NCBI RefSeq assembly: GCF_005876955.1 | Contig: NZ_SSCL01000003.1 | Coordinates: 62,001 to 126,000, forward strand | Length of the DNA stretch: 64,000 nucleotides | Direction of reading: 5' to 3' | DNA from: Sinomonas gamaensis | GTDB lineage: Bacteria > Actinomycetota > Actinomycetes > Actinomycetales > Micrococcaceae | In this document: one piece after another, positions 62,278 through 64,000 of the stretch | How the letters are laid out: every line of letters begins with the position of its first letter | How positions within the stretch are numbered: the first letter of the stretch is position 1 | The notes under the pieces: model-generated | Told to the model about the DNA's origin: nothing | The model's input: the letters and a program-made list of their open reading frames with translations, nothing else | Databases searched by the model: none | Translations under genes and position numbers: made by a program

Positions 62278-63633
62278 GTGGTTGTTTTCTCGATGGTGGC
62301 GACTCACGCCGATCTGAACCTGGAAACCGTTGCCCTCCTGAGCAACGGTGCTGCGACCGTGGCTTCTTCCGCCTCCGAGTCCCCCGCCGTCTCGGGAGCC
62401 GTGGTGCTCTCGACCTGCAACCGGTACGAGATCTACGCCGAGGCCCCTGCGCCCGAGGACCGCGAGGCTGCCCGATCGGCCCTCGTGGCGGAGATCAGCC
62501 GGCGCAGTGGGCTGCCCGAGCACACGGTCTCCGACATCTTCCGCACCAAGGACGGCTCCGACGTCGCTCGGCACCTCTTCGCCGTGAGCTCGGGGCTGGA
62601 TTCCGCCGTCGTCGGCGAACGCGAGATCGCCGGCCAGGTGCGCCGGGCACTCATCTCCGCCCAAGAGGAGGGAACGGCAAGCCCATCGCTCGTCCGCCTC
62701 TTCCAGGCGGCCTCCCGCACAGCCAAGGACGTGGGGACGCAGACCGCGCTGGGCAGCCGGGGCCTGTCGATCGTCTCGGTGGCGCTCGATCTCGCGACCG
62801 ATCTGACGGACAACCCGGATTGGTCCTCCAAGCGGGCGGTCCTCTTCGGCACCGGCGCCTATGCGGGCGCGACAATGGCGCTCCTGCGGGAACGCGGATG
62901 TACCAACGTTGCGGTGTTCTCCTCTTCAGGGCGGGCCGAGGAGTTCGCCGCCGCGCGCGGCGGCGTCGCCCTTGCCCCTGAGCAGCTTCCCGGGGCGATC
63001 GCCGAAGCGGATGTCCTGATCGGCTGCAGCGGGTCCACGACGCCGATGGAGGCTGTGGAACTCGCGGCGATCCGCTCCGACTCGCCCCAGCAGCTCATCG
63101 TGATCGACCTCGCGCTCACCCACGACTTCGATCCCGCCGTCGGCTCGCTCGAGAACGTCGAGCTCGTCACGCTCGAATCCGTGCGACTCGCCGCCCCGCA
63201 GGAGCAGGCTGAGGCGCTGGCCCAGGCAAGCCGGATCGTGGACTCGGCCGCGGAGGACTTCGAAGCACAGCGCCAAGCACGCCAGGCCGACGCAGCGATC
63301 GTGGCCCTGCGCCGCCACACAATGGCGGTCTTGGACTCGGAGATTGAGAAAGTCCGGGCGCGCCACGGCTGCACGGCCGCCGCCGAGGAGGTGGAGTTCG
63401 CCATGCGCCGCATGGTCAAGCAGCTCCTCCACACCCCCACCGTCCGGGCCCGCGAACTGGCCGCGCAGGGGCGTGAGGCCGAGTACCTCGCCGCGCTCGA
63501 CGCCCTCTACGGAATCAGCGTCGAATTGCCCTCCGTCGTCGCGGAGACCCTCGGCGAGGAGCCCGCTCAGGAGACCGCGGACGGCTCGCAGAGCGGTGAG
63601 GACTGCCCCGTGGACCACTCCCGCGCCGGCTGA
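62278..63633 (+). CDS. hemA: Glutamyl-tRNA reductase HemA
   Basis: HemA starts the C5 pathway by reducing glutamyl-tRNA to glutamate-1-semialdehyde. The 451 aa protein has the catalytic Cys in [32 protein letters not shown], the NADPH-binding [31 protein letters not shown] and a C-terminal dimerisation domain. Start at GTG 62278, just after the TATGAT box, matches the short N-terminus of Arthrobacter homologues ([13 protein letters not shown]). It ends 7 nt from the end of the convergent moeZ-like gene. Confidence 0.95.
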   Translation: MVVFSMVATHADLNLETVALLSNGAATVASSASESPAVSGAVVLSTCNRYEIYAEAPAPEDREAARSALVAEISRRSGLPEHTVSDIFRTKDGSDVARHLFAVSSGLDSAVVGEREIAGQVRRALISAQEEGTASPSLVRLFQAASRTAKDVGTQTALGSRGLSIVSVALDLATDLTDNPDWSSKRAVLFGTGAYAGATMALLRERGCTNVAVFSSSGRAEEFAAARGGVALAPEQLPGAIAEADVLIGCSGSTTPMEAVELAAIRSDSPQQLIVIDLALTHDFDPAVGSLENVELVTLESVRLAAPQEQAEALAQASRIVDSAAEDFEAQRQARQADAAIVALRRHTMAVLDSEIEKVRARHGCTAAAEEVEFAMRRMVKQLLHTPTVRARELAAQGREAEYLAALDALYGISVELPSVVAETLGEEPAQETADGSQSGEDCPVDHSRAG

Positions 63634-63640
63634 CGACTTC

Positions 63641-64000
63641 TCAGTAGGTCGGCTTCTCCGGCTCCACATCGCGGACCCACGCCAAGACACCGCCCTCAAG
63701 ATGGCTCACGGCGGTGAAGCCCGCCTGCTCAGCCGCCGCGAGCACGTTGGCGGACCGCACACCCGACTTGCAGTGGAAGACGATGTCCCTGTCTCGGGGC
63801 AGCTCAGACCAGGCCTCGCCCGAGAGGAGTCGGCCCTGCGGGATGAGCCGGGAGCCGGGAATGCTCACCATCGCGTGCTCCCCGGCCTCGCGCACGTCGA
63901 CGAGTTCGAACTCCGTCTCCCCCGCCTCACGGGCGGCAAGGAGGTCCGCCAGCTCGCGCGCGGTGACGGTGCGGCCCGAGGGAGCCGCTTCGACGGGAGC
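63641..64000 (-). CDS. MoeZ-like adenylyltransferase/sulfurtransferase, C-terminal rhodanese domain (partial)
   Basis: The last 119 codons of a longer gene are in the window. They encode a rhodanese domain: VTARELADLLAAREAGETEF, the FELVDVREAGEHAMVSIPGS motif and the active-site loop VFHCKSGVRSANVLA with Cys. The ending PEKPTY matches actinobacterial MoeZ proteins (from memory), in which a ThiF/MoeB domain precedes the rhodanese domain and supplies sulfur to MoaD- or ThiS-like carriers. The N-terminal part lies beyond the right edge of the window, so this identity is inferred. Confidence 0.8.
   Translation of the reverse strand, partial: APVEAAPSGRTVTARELADLLAAREAGETEFELVDVREAGEHAMVSIPGSRLIPQGRLLSGEAWSELPRDRDIVFHCKSGVRSANVLAAAEQAGFTAVSHLEGGVLAWVRDVEPEKPTY

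Overview
This window is high-GC actinobacterial chromosome. It most resembles a Micrococcaceae member of the Arthrobacter/Sinomonas type. The evidence is the gene set: MtrAB-LpqB, the AdnAB helicase-nuclease, UvrD2 with a C-terminal HRDC-like domain, a coproporphyrin-dependent haem pathway with HemQ, a UPF0182 protein, a Lon-like PDZ protease and a DUF2342 metalloprotease. Many genes also start directly 6-8 nt after a TANNNT -10 box, as expected for leaderless actinobacterial transcripts. I see no phage, insertion sequence, CRISPR array, plasmid or other mobile element; almost everything reads as vertically inherited core genome.

Layout. Positions 1-4.4 kb (minus strand): a probable comF fragment, then lpqB-mtrB-mtrA, the envelope-stress two-component operon. 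4.5-7.6 kb: a CtaG-like cytochrome oxidase assembly protein, a MetE-like protein without cysteines paired with chorismate mutase, and an F420/NADP-type reductase. 7.7-13.3 kb: a four-gene peptide ABC transporter whose two ATPases are fused, with two inverted repeats upstream. 13.4-19.6 kb: a secreted metallophosphatase, mnmA, a FAD reductase, a cysteine desulfurase, a SufR-like Fe-S regulator and a divergent DoxX-like gene. 19.7-23.7 kb: a J-domain protein, trmL, and the etfB-etfA-PIG-L operon. 24-29 kb: HtrA protease, a TPM-domain membrane protein, PspA, and initiator tRNA-fMet. 29-47.9 kb: a block that, from memory, closely follows the Mycobacterium tuberculosis Rv3193c-Rv3204 order: UPF0182, Lon-like protease, DUF2342 protease, YgjP-like protease, UvrD2, NudC, a phosphotransferase, AdnB, AdnA and an alkyltransferase-like protein, plus a DnaQ-type exonuclease. 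48.2-50.7 kb: a polar amino-acid ABC transporter. 50.8-52 kb: an Lrp regulator divergent from a LysE-type exporter gene that carries a one-base frameshift. 52-63.6 kb: the haem cluster, with hemE-hemY-hemQ-hemH-hemC-hemD-hemB-(luciferase-like oxidoreductase)-hemL on the minus strand and hemA divergent. 63.6-64 kb: the C-terminal rhodanese domain of a MoeZ-like protein, cut by the window end.

How the parts connect. The cysteine desulfurase probably feeds sulfur to MnmA and to Fe-S assembly under the SufR-like regulator. AdnAB, UvrD2, the alkyltransferase-like protein and NudC form a DNA and nucleotide repair neighbourhood with translationally coupled overlaps. HtrA, the TPM protein and PspA look like an envelope-stress module. 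The haem genes encode the complete route from glutamyl-tRNA to haem through coproporphyrin.

The most interesting leads are the frameshifted LysE gene, the SufR-like regulator with its divergent operator, the HtrA/TPM/PspA module, the flavin oxidoreductase inside the haem cluster with a palindrome on its start codon, the phosphotransferase lacking its usual metal-binding Asp, the cysteine-free MetE homologue, and tandem repeats at the 3' ends of htrA and hemH. I found no clearly undescribed multi-gene system.
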